A stretch of DNA of 12,593 bases from T3Sed10-241 sp036751905 (GTDB lineage: Bacteria > Bacteroidota > Bacteroidia > Flavobacteriales_D > Cryomorphaceae), in NCBI GenBank assembly GCA_036751905.1, contig DAIOTP010000105.1, forward strand, positions 1 to 12,593. Reading direction: 5' to 3'. Position 1 is the stretch's first letter, and each line of letters begins with the position of its first letter. Under the pieces are notes generated by a model. The model worked only from the letters and a program-made list of their open reading frames with translations, searched no databases and was not told the origin of the DNA. Position numbers and translations under genes: made by a program. Positions 1 through 7,010 of the stretch are shown piece by piece.

Positions 1-1
1 T

Positions 2-748
2 GAGATTTACCCAGACCTCTCAATTGTCGCGCCACTGGCACGACAATTAAGCTGGTCTCATTTCTGTACGCTCTTTCCCATTAGGGATCGAGAGAAAAGG
101 AATTTTTACGCCTTAAAATCCATCGAGGAACAATGGTCGAAACGAGAACTTAGAAATCAAATAGAACGCAAAGCCTTCGAGCGCCAGGAGATTGCAAATA
201 TTCAATTTCCCGTAGAGCAGCACCCATTGCAAAACACTTTTAAAGATCCTTATTTGCTGGATTTTCTGGGACTGAAAGACGGGTACTTAGAGACTGATCT
301 TGAAGGAGCCATCCTCAAAGAATTGGAGCATTTTATTCTTGAGATGGGAAAGGGCTTCGCATTTGTTGAACGGCAGAAAAGATTGATTATAGATGGAGAA
401 GACTTTTATCTCGACCTGCTTTTTTTCCATAGAAAACTCAAGCGACTTGTGGCCATTGAACTCAAACTCGGTAAATTCAAAGCTTCTTACAAAGGCCAAA
501 TCGAACTTTATTTGAAGTGGCTGGATAGATACGAGCGGCAAGAAGGTGAAGAGAGTCCTATTGGCTTAATTCTATGTGCTGAAAAGAGTCATGAACAAAT
601 AGAACTTTTGGAAATGGGTAGAGATGGAATAATGGTAGCAGAATATTTAACCGAACTTCCTCCAAAAAAAGTTCTGGAAGCAAAACTGCACAGTGCCTAT
701 CATGATGCACAAAACATGATAGCGCAAAGAAAAAGCATTGAAGATTGA
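2..748 (+). CDS. DUF1016 (YhcG-like) PD-(D/E)XK nuclease family protein, 5'-truncated
   Basis: The reading frame is open from the window edge, so the gene starts upstream. The TTG at 227 is an internal leucine codon, because 75 codons before it read as normal family sequence (IVAPLARQLSWSHF at about visible residues 8-21). 248 residues are visible. Members I know are roughly 340-370 residues, so about 100 N-terminal residues are probably missing. The visible part holds the end of the N-terminal helical domain and the whole C-terminal nuclease-like domain: DPYLLDFLGL near residue 80, then GEDFYLDLLFF with the likely catalytic Asp at 138, and AIELKLGKF with the E-x-K pair at 153/155. The family is related to the PD-(D/E)XK nuclease fold and is often found in mobile or defence-rich regions; its substrate is not firmly established. 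Family assignment is strong. An active nuclease is an inference from conserved residues. Confidence 0.93.
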   Translation, partial: EIYPDLSIVAPLARQLSWSHFCTLFPIRDREKRNFYALKSIEEQWSKRELRNQIERKAFERQEIANIQFPVEQHPLQNTFKDPYLLDFLGLKDGYLETDLEGAILKELEHFILEMGKGFAFVERQKRLIIDGEDFYLDLLFFHRKLKRLVAIELKLGKFKASYKGQIELYLKWLDRYERQEGEESPIGLILCAEKSHEQIELLEMGRDGIMVAEYLTELPPKKVLEAKLHSAYHDAQNMIAQRKSIED

Positions 749-856
749 CCAATTCAGCCCACATGACTTCAATCTCTGAAATGTGCGGCTCTTTCGCGCC
801 ATGGGATTAGTTTCGGCGGAGCTTGTTGCGCTACTAGCCAAGCTGAATAAACCTCC

Positions 857-904
857 TTCCATCCATAAAATTGCTAATTTAGTACTATGGAAAATTGGAT
901 GGAA
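857..904. repeat. 9-bp inverted repeat around the DUF433 start codon, candidate operator
   Basis: TTCCATCCA at 857-865 is the exact reverse complement of TGGATGGAA at 896-904, with 30 bases between. The spacer contains TAATTTAG (875-882), one base off the Bacteroidota -7 motif TAnnTTTG, and the start codon at 887; the right arm lies in codons 4 to 6 of the gene. Toxin-antitoxin operons are commonly autoregulated by antitoxin binding to such palindromes. A regulatory role here, either as DNA operator or as an mRNA hairpin near the start, is inference. Confidence 0.4.
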
Positions 905-1084
905 AGAATCTCCGTTGATCCCGATGTTTGCAACGGCAGGCCCACGGGAAAAGGAACACGCATCACCGTGCAAACCATCTTAGGCTTTCTTGCCGCTGGC
1001 GATTCCGTTGAGGAAGTGCTTGAGGCCTACCCTTCTTTGAGTGCAGAAGATTTGCGCGTTGCATCCAACTATCAAAGCATATGA
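887..1084 (+). CDS. DUF433 family protein, putative antitoxin
   Basis: This 65-residue protein matches the DUF433 pattern closely: ERISVDPDVCNGRPTGKGTR at residues 6-25, then TVQTILGFLAAG, then VEEVLEAYPSLSAEDLRVA at 41-59. The family has a small helix-turn-helix-like fold and usually sits next to PIN-like proteins, so it is regarded as an antitoxin and DNA-binding component. The protein is slightly short at the C-terminus compared with members I know, which often continue 10 or more residues after the last helix. The start at 887 is chosen because the family N-terminus begins about six residues before the ISVDP motif; Met5 (899) is an alternative. There is no clear Shine-Dalgarno sequence. 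The stop overlaps the next start in an ATGA arrangement (1081-1084), which points to translational coupling. Confidence 0.88.
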   Translation: MENWMERISVDPDVCNGRPTGKGTRITVQTILGFLAAGDSVEEVLEAYPSLSAEDLRVASNYQSI

Positions 1085-1338
1085 AAAAAACAATTAGCAT
1101 AGAGTACCCAGAGTCCCTGGCCACTTCACTGCGGCTTACAGGGAAGGCTTTCGAAAATGAAATCAAGCGAAGCGCCTTGGTGAAGCTGTATGAAATGGGG
1201 AAAATCTCATCGGGAATGGCTGCCAAAGTGCTTGGATTGTCAAGAATAGATTTTTTGGATGTGTTGGCTGAGTACCGCGTGTCATCCATGGGCGTAAATG
1301 AGCCGGATGATTTAAACGAGGACATTCAAAATGCCTAA
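1081..1338 (+). CDS. UPF0175 family protein, putative antitoxin
   Basis: An 85-residue protein with UPF0175 features. An N-terminal strand-like segment (ISIEYPESLATSLRL, residues 5-19) is followed by a helix, FENEIKRSALVKLYEMGKIS (24-43), and a helix-turn-helix-like segment, SGMAAKVLGLSRIDFLDVL (44-62). The C-terminal tail (73-85) is acidic. UPF0175 proteins are usually encoded directly before a DUF3368 PIN protein and are thought to be the cognate antitoxin and transcriptional repressor, which is the arrangement here. The gene overlaps DUF433 by 4 bases upstream and the PIN gene by 8 bases downstream (1331-1338), so the three are almost certainly one operon. Direct binding to the PIN protein is inferred from family and context. 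Confidence 0.88.
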   Translation: MKKTISIEYPESLATSLRLTGKAFENEIKRSALVKLYEMGKISSGMAAKVLGLSRIDFLDVLAEYRVSSMGVNEPDDLNEDIQNA

Positions 1339-1810
1339 AGTGGTATGTGATACCACACCGATTATATCCCTGCTCAAGATATCGCAGCTCGATTTGCTGC
1401 AAAAGCTTTATGGTGAAATTCTTATACCAAGAGCGGTATTTGAAGAGGTCGAAGCAGGAAAAGAAAAGAACTACTACAGCGATTTGTCTAAGCTTTCTTG
1501 GATAACTGTTGTTGACATAGCGAATGAAGGTGCAGTGAAGTCTTTTCTTGATTTGGACGCGGGTGAAGCTGAATCCATTTTGCTCGCAACTGAATTGCAG
1601 GCTGATTTGATTCTTCTGGATGAAAAACTAGGTCGTTTCCACGCCAAACGTCTTGGCTTGAAGGTTACAGGTACCATTGGGGTGCTTGTAAAAGCAAAAA
1701 GTGAAGGCCTGATTCCTGGAATCAAACAGTTGCTGAGTGAACTGCAGGAACGTGGGGTTTGGATTGGCGAGAACTTGAAAGATGAAATTATTAAGCAGGT
1801 TGGAGAATAG
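1331..1810 (+). CDS. DUF3368 PIN-domain protein, putative RNase toxin
   Basis: The 159-residue protein covers the full length of the family. PIN-fold acidic positions are visible: Asp7 in VVCDTTPII, Glu39 in VFEEVEAG, Glu79 in LDAGEAESILLA, and Asp97 in LILLDEKLGR. The segment KRLGLKVTGTIGVLVKAKSEGLI (107-128) is the characteristic DUF3368 continuation, and a basic-acidic helical tail follows. PIN proteins of this kind are metal-dependent ribonucleases and typically the toxin of VapBC-like modules. The gene is the last of a three-gene overlapping cassette, the usual place for the toxin in UPF0175-DUF3368 pairs. No strong terminator follows; the 192-bp spacer to thiL starts A/T-rich. All catalytic acidic residues appear intact, so an active toxin is plausible but not shown. 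Confidence 0.9.
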   Translation: MPKVVCDTTPIISLLKISQLDLLQKLYGEILIPRAVFEEVEAGKEKNYYSDLSKLSWITVVDIANEGAVKSFLDLDAGEAESILLATELQADLILLDEKLGRFHAKRLGLKVTGTIGVLVKAKSEGLIPGIKQLLSELQERGVWIGENLKDEIIKQVGE

Positions 1811-1974
1811 GAATCTATCAGTCATATCTTTATTTCGTTCTTTAAATTTTGATTGGTGGTGAAAGCGACTCCTTGCTCCCAGCATTTGCGATCGCTGAGA
1901 TCAATCATCCACTAAGTTGCAAGGCCGTGAACATGTCCATCACAACCAATCAAGGCATCCCTCCCACAAACCCT

Positions 1975-1982
1975 TACCTTTG
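1975..1982 (+). promoter_or_regulatory. Bacteroidota -7 promoter motif for thiL
   Basis: TACCTTTG is a perfect match to the Bacteroidota -7 element TAnnTTTG, 20 bases before the thiL start codon. That would give a very short leader. No convincing TTG -33 element is visible at the expected spacing, so this rests on the -7 motif alone. The same octamer occurs before sdhC. Confidence 0.5.
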
Positions 1983-2002
1983 CCCCCTCAATTCCCACAC
2001 CC

Positions 2003-3034
2003 ATGGATAGAACGGAAATCAGCGACCTCGGCGAATTTGGCCTTATCAAGCACCTTGCGGAAAGCATCGTAACCACCCAAAAAACGACCATCAAAGGCAT
2101 CGGCGACGATGCCGCGGTGATCGATGCGGGCGACAAATACCTGCTCGTAACCACGGATATGCTCGTGGAAGGGGTGCACTTCGACCTGAGCTATGCCCCC
2201 CTCAAGCACCTGGGATACAAAGCGGTTGTGGTGAACCTCAGCGACATCTGCGCCATGAATGGCAAGCCAACGCAGATTACCGTGTCTATCGGGCTGAGCA
2301 ACCGGTTTTCACTCGAAGCGGTGGAAGAACTCTACGCGGGCATCAATGCCGCGGCAGCTGCCTATGGCGTGGATGTGGTGGGTGGCGACACCGTGAGCTC
2401 GCGCAGTGGACTCATCATCAGCGTCACTGCCCTGGGTGAAGTGGCGAAGGACAAGGTGGTGTACCGCAGTGGCGCCCGCGACAAAGACCTCATCGCAGTT
2501 ACCGGCGACCTCGGTGCGGCCTACATGGGCCTCCAAATCCTCGAGCGCGAAAAGGCCGTTTACGAAAGTACTCCTGGCGTGCAGCCCGACCTCGAAGGAT
2601 TCGACTACATCCTCGAGCGCCAGCTCAAGCCCGAAGCCCGCACCGACATGGTGCGCTTGCTGGCCCAGCTCGGGGTGCAGCCTACCTCCATGATCGACAT
2701 CAGCGACGGCCTCGCCTCCGAAGTGCTCCACCTCTGCGATGCCAGCAACATAGGCTGCGCCATCTACGACGAAAAACTCCCCATTGACCCTACTGTAATC
2801 ACTTCCGCTCAGGATTTTAACCTGGATCCAAGCCTCTGCGCCCTCAGCGGAGGTGAAGATTATGAGCTGCTCTTTACCATCTCCATCGGTGATTTCAACA
2901 AGATCAAGGGCAACCCCAACCTCACGGTGATAGGCCACATGGTGGAGGGTGCCAGCCCACAACTCGTTGCCCGCGATGGGTCGAGCCATGCACTTACTGC
3001 TCAGGGATGGGATGCGTTTTTGCGAAAATCCTGA
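2003..3034 (+). CDS. thiL: Thiamine-monophosphate kinase
   Basis: ThiL uses ATP to convert thiamine monophosphate to thiamine diphosphate, the active cofactor, in the cytoplasm. At 343 residues it is slightly longer than the E. coli enzyme (325). Motifs in order: LGEFGLI (9-15), the Mg-ATP binding GIGDDAA (32-38), TTDMLVEGVHFD (50-61), NLSDICAMNG (78-87), GGDT (127-130), DISDGL (232-237) and GGEDYELL (283-290). These are the AIR-synthase/ThiL superfamily signatures, and all key acidic residues are present. The ATG at 2003 gives the family N-terminus. The gene stands alone: no other thi gene and no convincing TPP riboswitch is near. It is markedly more G/C-rich, especially at third positions, than the block to its left, and this produces long spurious open frames on the opposite strand. 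Confidence 0.97.
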   Translation: MDRTEISDLGEFGLIKHLAESIVTTQKTTIKGIGDDAAVIDAGDKYLLVTTDMLVEGVHFDLSYAPLKHLGYKAVVVNLSDICAMNGKPTQITVSIGLSNRFSLEAVEELYAGINAAAAAYGVDVVGGDTVSSRSGLIISVTALGEVAKDKVVYRSGARDKDLIAVTGDLGAAYMGLQILEREKAVYESTPGVQPDLEGFDYILERQLKPEARTDMVRLLAQLGVQPTSMIDISDGLASEVLHLCDASNIGCAIYDEKLPIDPTVITSAQDFNLDPSLCALSGGEDYELLFTISIGDFNKIKGNPNLTVIGHMVEGASPQLVARDGSSHALTAQGWDAFLRKS

Positions 3035-3077
3035 GGTGATCAAACAAGCAGTCATAGCACAAGCCGAACCTTGATTG

Positions 3078-3100
3078 GAAAGTTCTATTGTTAAACTTTC
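3078..3100 (+). terminator. Weak A/T-rich hairpin after thiL
   Basis: GAAAGTT (3078-3084) pairs with AACTTTC (3094-3100) across a 9-base loop, followed by a short TTAGCTTAG tail. The stem is A/T-rich and there is no real T tract, so it is a poor intrinsic terminator candidate. It is the only hairpin I see between thiL and the next gene. Confidence 0.22.
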
Positions 3101-3159
3101 TTAGCTTAGTCTTCAAGATTTATTGTTTTACAAATAATGTAGAGCTTTTGGTGTAAAGT

Positions 3160-3167
3160 GATCTTTG
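3160..3167 (+). promoter_or_regulatory. Possible -7 motif for the PhoD-like gene
   Basis: GATCTTTG differs from TAnnTTTG at the first base only. It lies in an A/T-rich stretch, 28 bases before the start codon at 3196. A -33 element at proper spacing is not evident. Confidence 0.28.
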
Positions 3168-3195
3168 GGCATACCTGAAAATCATTTAACGCATC

Positions 3196-5280
3196 ATGAA
3201 ATCAACATTGACCATCGCCCTTGTAGCAGCCAGTATCGCTGTTTGGGCTCAAGGGGTTACCACCCTGGTAAGCCCTACTGCCGGTCCCGGCAAAATCAAC
3301 AACCTGCACCGCAGCGAAGCAAAATCGAAGACGCTTCCTTTTGAACAAGCATTGGCGCCCTTTTACCATGGAGTGGCTTCCGGTGACCCACTGGCAAAGC
3401 GCGTTATCATCTGGACGCGTCGCACGCCCGACACCGACCAACCGAGTTACGAATTGGGATGGCAGATGGCCACGGATCCCGAAATGCAAAACGTTGTTCG
3501 GCAAGGCCTCGTAGATGCCACAGCCACCCGTGACTTTACAGTAAAAGTGGATGTGGCTGGCCTACAGCCGGCTACCACCTATTACTACCGATTTTTTGAC
3601 TTTACATCGGAAATGCCTTCTATTATAGGACGCACAAGGACAGCACCCGAAGCAGATGAAGTAGACCAGTTGAAGTTTGCTGTGGTATCATGCAACAACT
3701 ATCAGGCCGGTTACTTCAATGCTTTCCGCAAAATTGGCATGCGCCAGGACCTCGACGCTGTAATACACCTCGGTGATTACATCTACGAATATGGGGCTGG
3801 CGAAGGTACCTATGGATACAGCGATGACCGTCCTGATCGCGCCAATGTTCCCGACACGGAAATTCTCACCCTGGCTGACTACCGCACCAGGTATTCGCTG
3901 TACCGCCTCGATGCCGATCTGCGCGTTGCCCACCAGCAGCACCCCTTTATTACCGTGTGGGACGACCATGAATCGAGTAACGACGCCTACACTGATGGTG
4001 CCGAAAACCACAATGAAGGAGAGGGAGAATGGGAAACCAGAAAAGCCATTTCAAAACAGGTGTACTATGAATGGATGCCCATTCGTGACCTGCCCCAAGA
4101 CCGCTTATACCGCACATTGAAATACGGTGAGCTCGCTGACCTAATCATGATTGATACCCGCCTTGAAGGCCGGGAAGTTCAACCCTTGCTCGCTTCCGAC
4201 ACCATGGAGTACCGCACTTTGTTGGGAGAAGACCAGCTCAAATGGTTGCAAAACCAGGTAAAAAACAGTACTGCCAAATGGAAAGTGATTGGCAATCAGG
4301 TAATCTTCTCGCCATTTAATGTGGGTTTTGGTGCTGAAGACCCCACAGATATCACACAAATTACCTTGATCGAAAGCATCTTTGTTGACATCTGGGATGG
4401 GTACCCAAAAGAGCGCAAACGCCTGCTCGATGCATTGCGCGAAAGCCAGATTGATAACGTTGTAATCCTCACTGGCGACTTCCACAGTTCATTTGCCTTC
4501 GATGTGGCCATCGATCCGGTCATTTATCCCAACCCCTTCGCATTTAACCTTCCAACCCCAAGCGCGAGTTATAACCCGGCAACTGGCGAAGGCTCACTTG
4601 CTGTAGAGTTTGCTACACCGAGTGTTACCTCTGCGAATTTTGACGAAAACGTAAGTCCTGAAGAGTCGGCAGCCATAGAACTGGCCATCAATGCCAATCT
4701 TCCGGCCCTGCCCCCGCTTAATTCGATCAATTACAATCCGCATATGAAATATGCTGACCTCGACCAGCACGGCTATTTTCTGCTCAACCTTACTGCCGAG
4801 CAAGTGCAGGCTGATTGGTACTACGTGGATATTCTCACCCCTATGAACGACGCGGAAACCTATGGTACAGGTATGCGCGCCATGGACGGGGAGAACCGTT
4901 TGGAATCTGCTGAGGCTGAAGCCCCGGAAAAAACAGACCCTCCGGCACTTGCTCCGCTCTTTTCTGCAAATCAAAAGCCAGCAGCTTCTGGTTCTACAAA
5001 TGATACCGACATTCCCTTTGCTATTTTCAACCTATATCCCAATCCTGTACGTCAAGGGGGCATGGTGTATGTAATGCTCGGCTATGCCGGTGAGGAAACT
5101 TTTACCCTGGAACTGCTCGATATGGCAGGTCGCACCGTCTTCGCCGCCCAGGGTAGCCAAAATCCTGGTGGCACGTTCACCATGGCCGTGCCAGTAGACC
5201 AAACGCTGGCAACTGGTATGTACTTTATTAAGTTAAACAATGGAAGCCAGAGCCTTACCAGGAAATTAATCGTCGAATAA
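3196..5280 (+). CDS. Secreted PhoD-like phosphatase with T9SS sorting domain
   Basis: 694 residues. A signal peptide (KSTLTIALVAASIAVWA, residues 2-18, likely cut near VWA-QG) leads into a PhoD N-terminal Fn3-like domain, with FYHGVASGDP at about 55-65 and VIIWTR near 73. The metallophosphatase domain has VVSCNN (Cys166), HLGDYIYEYG (His191, Asp194), WDDHESSND (255-263) and LTGDFHSSFAF (Asp428, His430), which supply the metal-binding residues of the PhoD family. The enzyme would hydrolyse phosphomonoesters or phosphodiesters, probably at the cell surface or outside the cell. A low-complexity Ala/Pro/Glu linker (about 575-605) joins a T9SS type A sorting domain that begins at NLYPNP (612-617) and ends with GMYFIKL and LTRKLIVE. 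Substrate is unknown; PhoD-like alkaline phosphatase or phospholipase D activity are both possible. A transcription terminator follows directly. Confidence 0.93.
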   Translation: MKSTLTIALVAASIAVWAQGVTTLVSPTAGPGKINNLHRSEAKSKTLPFEQALAPFYHGVASGDPLAKRVIIWTRRTPDTDQPSYELGWQMATDPEMQNVVRQGLVDATATRDFTVKVDVAGLQPATTYYYRFFDFTSEMPSIIGRTRTAPEADEVDQLKFAVVSCNNYQAGYFNAFRKIGMRQDLDAVIHLGDYIYEYGAGEGTYGYSDDRPDRANVPDTEILTLADYRTRYSLYRLDADLRVAHQQHPFITVWDDHESSNDAYTDGAENHNEGEGEWETRKAISKQVYYEWMPIRDLPQDRLYRTLKYGELADLIMIDTRLEGREVQPLLASDTMEYRTLLGEDQLKWLQNQVKNSTAKWKVIGNQVIFSPFNVGFGAEDPTDITQITLIESIFVDIWDGYPKERKRLLDALRESQIDNVVILTGDFHSSFAFDVAIDPVIYPNPFAFNLPTPSASYNPATGEGSLAVEFATPSVTSANFDENVSPEESAAIELAINANLPALPPLNSINYNPHMKYADLDQHGYFLLNLTAEQVQADWYYVDILTPMNDAETYGTGMRAMDGENRLESAEAEAPEKTDPPALAPLFSANQKPAASGSTNDTDIPFAIFNLYPNPVRQGGMVYVMLGYAGEETFTLELLDMAGRTVFAAQGSQNPGGTFTMAVPVDQTLATGMYFIKLNNGSQSLTRKLIVE

Positions 5281-5307
5281 CCGCGCGAAACAATCAACAA
5301 CCAATGA

Positions 5308-5340
5308 AAGAGGGAGCCAACAGTAGCTCCCTCTTATTTT
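5308..5340 (+). terminator. Intrinsic terminator after the PhoD-like gene
   Basis: AAGAGGGAGC (5308-5317) and GCTCCCTCTT (5326-5335) form a perfect 10-bp stem with an 8-base loop, followed by ATTTTG. It lies 27 bases after the phosphatase stop codon and separates that gene from the small gene at 5396. Confidence 0.85.
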
Positions 5341-5395
5341 GTAGTAACAAACAACCAAACGAAACCAATCATGCTCCTTTAGCGTACATGCCCCC

Positions 5396-5677
5396 ATGAA
5401 CACGGACATCCTTCCCTTTAAATGGTCCACCATGTCGCAGATAGAACAGACGATACAGATTAAGGCCAATGGTGCCGCCAAGCAAATTGAAATAGATTAT
5501 GCGCCTCAAACCGAGCGCACACTCTACGACATTTGTGATGTGAACGGTCGTATCCTTAAAACAGGTGCCATAACCAGCCAATCCACCCATGTGGACATTA
5601 CTGGCCTTGGCAGTGAGGATTACATTGTACTCATACTCGACGGCGACCGCGTTCACAGCCGCAAATTCCGGGTATAA
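5396..5677 (+). CDS. Small orphan protein resembling a T9SS C-terminal sorting domain
   Basis: 93 residues from the ATG at 5396, or 81 from the ATG at 5432 (Met13). There is no signal peptide or membrane segment. The C-terminal half follows the beta-strand pattern of T9SS type A sorting domains: LYDICDVNGRIL (43-54), then THVDITGLG (64-72), DYIVLILDGD (75-84) and the end HSRKFRV. Compare AGRTVF, GMYFIKL and RKLIVE in the phosphatase upstream. The usual YPNP opening and any cargo domain are absent. The gene sits after a strong terminator and 7 bases from the convergent end of the aminopeptidase gene, so it would need its own promoter, which I cannot identify. It may be a real small protein of unknown function, a remnant of a lost T9SS cargo gene, or a chance frame. 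The sorting-domain resemblance is by eye. Confidence 0.55.
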   Translation: MNTDILPFKWSTMSQIEQTIQIKANGAAKQIEIDYAPQTERTLYDICDVNGRILKTGAITSQSTHVDITGLGSEDYIVLILDGDRVHSRKFRV

Positions 5678-5684
5678 ACCTCCC

Positions 5685-6977
5685 TTATTTTTTAGCCATA
5701 AGGCTTTCAATCTCCTCCGCTTCCAAGGGTATATCGGCCATGAGGTCTAGACATCCATCTTCGGTAATCAGAAAGTTGTTCTCCAGCCTGATGCCAAGGC
5801 GCTCCTCCCGAATGTAAATCCCCGGCTCCACTGTGAATACATGCCCCGCTTGAATAGGCTCATGCCAAAGGCCCACATCATGTACATCGAGGCCGATAAA
5901 ATGTGAGGTACCGTGCATGAAATACTTTTTGTAAGCCGGTTTGGCAGGATCCTGGTTTTTCAAGTCGCCCATACTGAGTAGTTTGAGATCCACCAGCTCT
6001 TTTTCCATCAGGTGGCCTACCTGCACATGGTAGTCGGCGAGCATCACGCCGGGTTTGAGCAGCTTCATGGCGCCGCGCATCACGCGGAGTACGGCATCAT
6101 ATATCAAGCGCTGCCTTTCGGCAAATCGGCCACCCACAGGCACGCAACGGGTCATATCACTGGCATAATTTCCGTATTCAGCGCCCACGTCCATGAGGAT
6201 CACATCGCCTTCTTTGCATACCATATTGTTCTCGATGTAATGCAGTACACAGGCATTGAATCCAGAGGCAATGATGGGCGTGTACGCAAATCCGCGGGAA
6301 CCCCTACGCAGAAATTCATGGGCAAATTCTGCCTCAATTTCATACTCATTCACCCCTGGCTTTACGTACTCCAACACCCTGCGAAATCCGGCGTTGGTGA
6401 TGTTGCAGGCTTTCTGCATCTGCTCAATCTCCTCCCGGCTCTTTACTGAGCGCAGGCGGTGCATGGTGGGGGTAATGCGGTGGTATTGATGCAGGGGGTA
6501 GGCTTCGCGTATCCATTTGCCAAAGCGCATGTCGCGGGTTTCCACCTCGCTGCCGCGGCGCATGTGCTCATTGCTGTTGAGGTACACATGCTCGGCCTCG
6601 GCCATAAGGGTTTTGAGCACCGTTTCGAACTGCTGTAACCAATATACTGTAGTCACGCCACTCAATTCGGTGGCCCGGGTTTTGGTGAGTTTTTCGCCTT
6701 CCCAGATGGCGATTTCAGCATTGGTTTCTACAAGGAAAAGGATTTCCCTGTGCTCTTTGCGGTGGTTGTCGGGGAACAGCACAAGGATCGACTCTTCCTG
6801 ATCGACCCCGCTGAGGTACAGCAAGTCACTATTTTGCCGAAAAGGCATCGTTCCGTCTCCATTGGTAGGCATGATGTCATTGCTGTTAAAAATGGCAAGG
6901 GACATTGGTCGTAGGGTCTTGCTCAGCTGTTGCCTGTGTAGGCGGTAGGTGTCGGCACTAAGGGGGCTGTATCGCAT
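5685..6977 (-). CDS. pepP: Xaa-Pro aminopeptidase (aminopeptidase P, family M24B)
   Basis: This 430-residue cytoplasmic metallopeptidase releases N-terminal residues from peptides with proline in the second position. The N-terminal aminopeptidase P domain (residues 1-150) includes FRQNSDLLYLSG (46-57). The pita-bread catalytic domain holds the five dinuclear-metal ligands: Asp263 in ILMDVGAEYG, Asp274 in YASDMTR, His355 in FMHGTSHFIG, Glu384 in FTVEPGIYI and Glu399 in IRLENNFLI. Substrate-side histidines at 246 (VLHY), 359 and 366 (DVHD) are also present. Spacing matches E. coli PepP closely (Asp260, Asp271, His354, Glu383, Glu406). The start at 6977 is supported by a -7 promoter motif 26 bases upstream on this strand. 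It is divergent from sdhC and convergent with the small gene at 5396. It could be named either pepP or a generic M24 peptidase; the activity class is secure. Confidence 0.95.
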   Translation of the reverse strand: MRYSPLSADTYRLHRQQLSKTLRPMSLAIFNSNDIMPTNGDGTMPFRQNSDLLYLSGVDQEESILVLFPDNHRKEHREILFLVETNAEIAIWEGEKLTKTRATELSGVTTVYWLQQFETVLKTLMAEAEHVYLNSNEHMRRGSEVETRDMRFGKWIREAYPLHQYHRITPTMHRLRSVKSREEIEQMQKACNITNAGFRRVLEYVKPGVNEYEIEAEFAHEFLRRGSRGFAYTPIIASGFNACVLHYIENNMVCKEGDVILMDVGAEYGNYASDMTRCVPVGGRFAERQRLIYDAVLRVMRGAMKLLKPGVMLADYHVQVGHLMEKELVDLKLLSMGDLKNQDPAKPAYKKYFMHGTSHFIGLDVHDVGLWHEPIQAGHVFTVEPGIYIREERLGIRLENNFLITEDGCLDLMADIPLEAEEIESLMAKK

Positions 6978-7002
6978 GGTTGAATTTTTCCAAAGAGTGA
7001 GG

Positions 7003-7010
7003 CAAATATA
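7003..7010 (-). promoter_or_regulatory. -7 promoter motif for the aminopeptidase gene
   Basis: Read on the minus strand this is TATATTTG, a perfect TAnnTTTG match, ending 26 bases before the start codon at 6977. No obvious -33 TTG lies at the expected distance. Confidence 0.5.

Noticed and set aside
227..229. TTG at 227 as the start of a short DUF1016 C-terminal protein
   Set aside because: The same frame is open without interruption to the window edge and reads as normal DUF1016 sequence, so the gene is truncated by the window rather than short.
783..983. Open frame before and overlapping DUF433 in another frame
   Set aside because: Overlaps the DUF433 gene by about 97 bases and its product has no family features; the DUF433 frame matches its family.
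1888..1900. GCGATCGC palindrome and CTGAGA before thiL as a possible TPP riboswitch or attachment site
   Set aside because: CTGAGA alone is not enough; the second conserved TPP element (GAACCTGAT-like) and the stems are missing. A single 8-bp palindrome gives no evidence of integration.
2309..3055. Long open frame on the minus strand opposite thiL (248 codons)
   Set aside because: It is the mirror of a G/C-rich third-position gene. The His/Val/Ala/Asp-rich product shows no family motif, while thiL on the other strand has all its signatures.
5665..5694. T run after the small gene at 5396 as a terminator
   Set aside because: The TTTTTT lies at the end of the convergent aminopeptidase gene and only a 4-bp wobble stem can be drawn before it.
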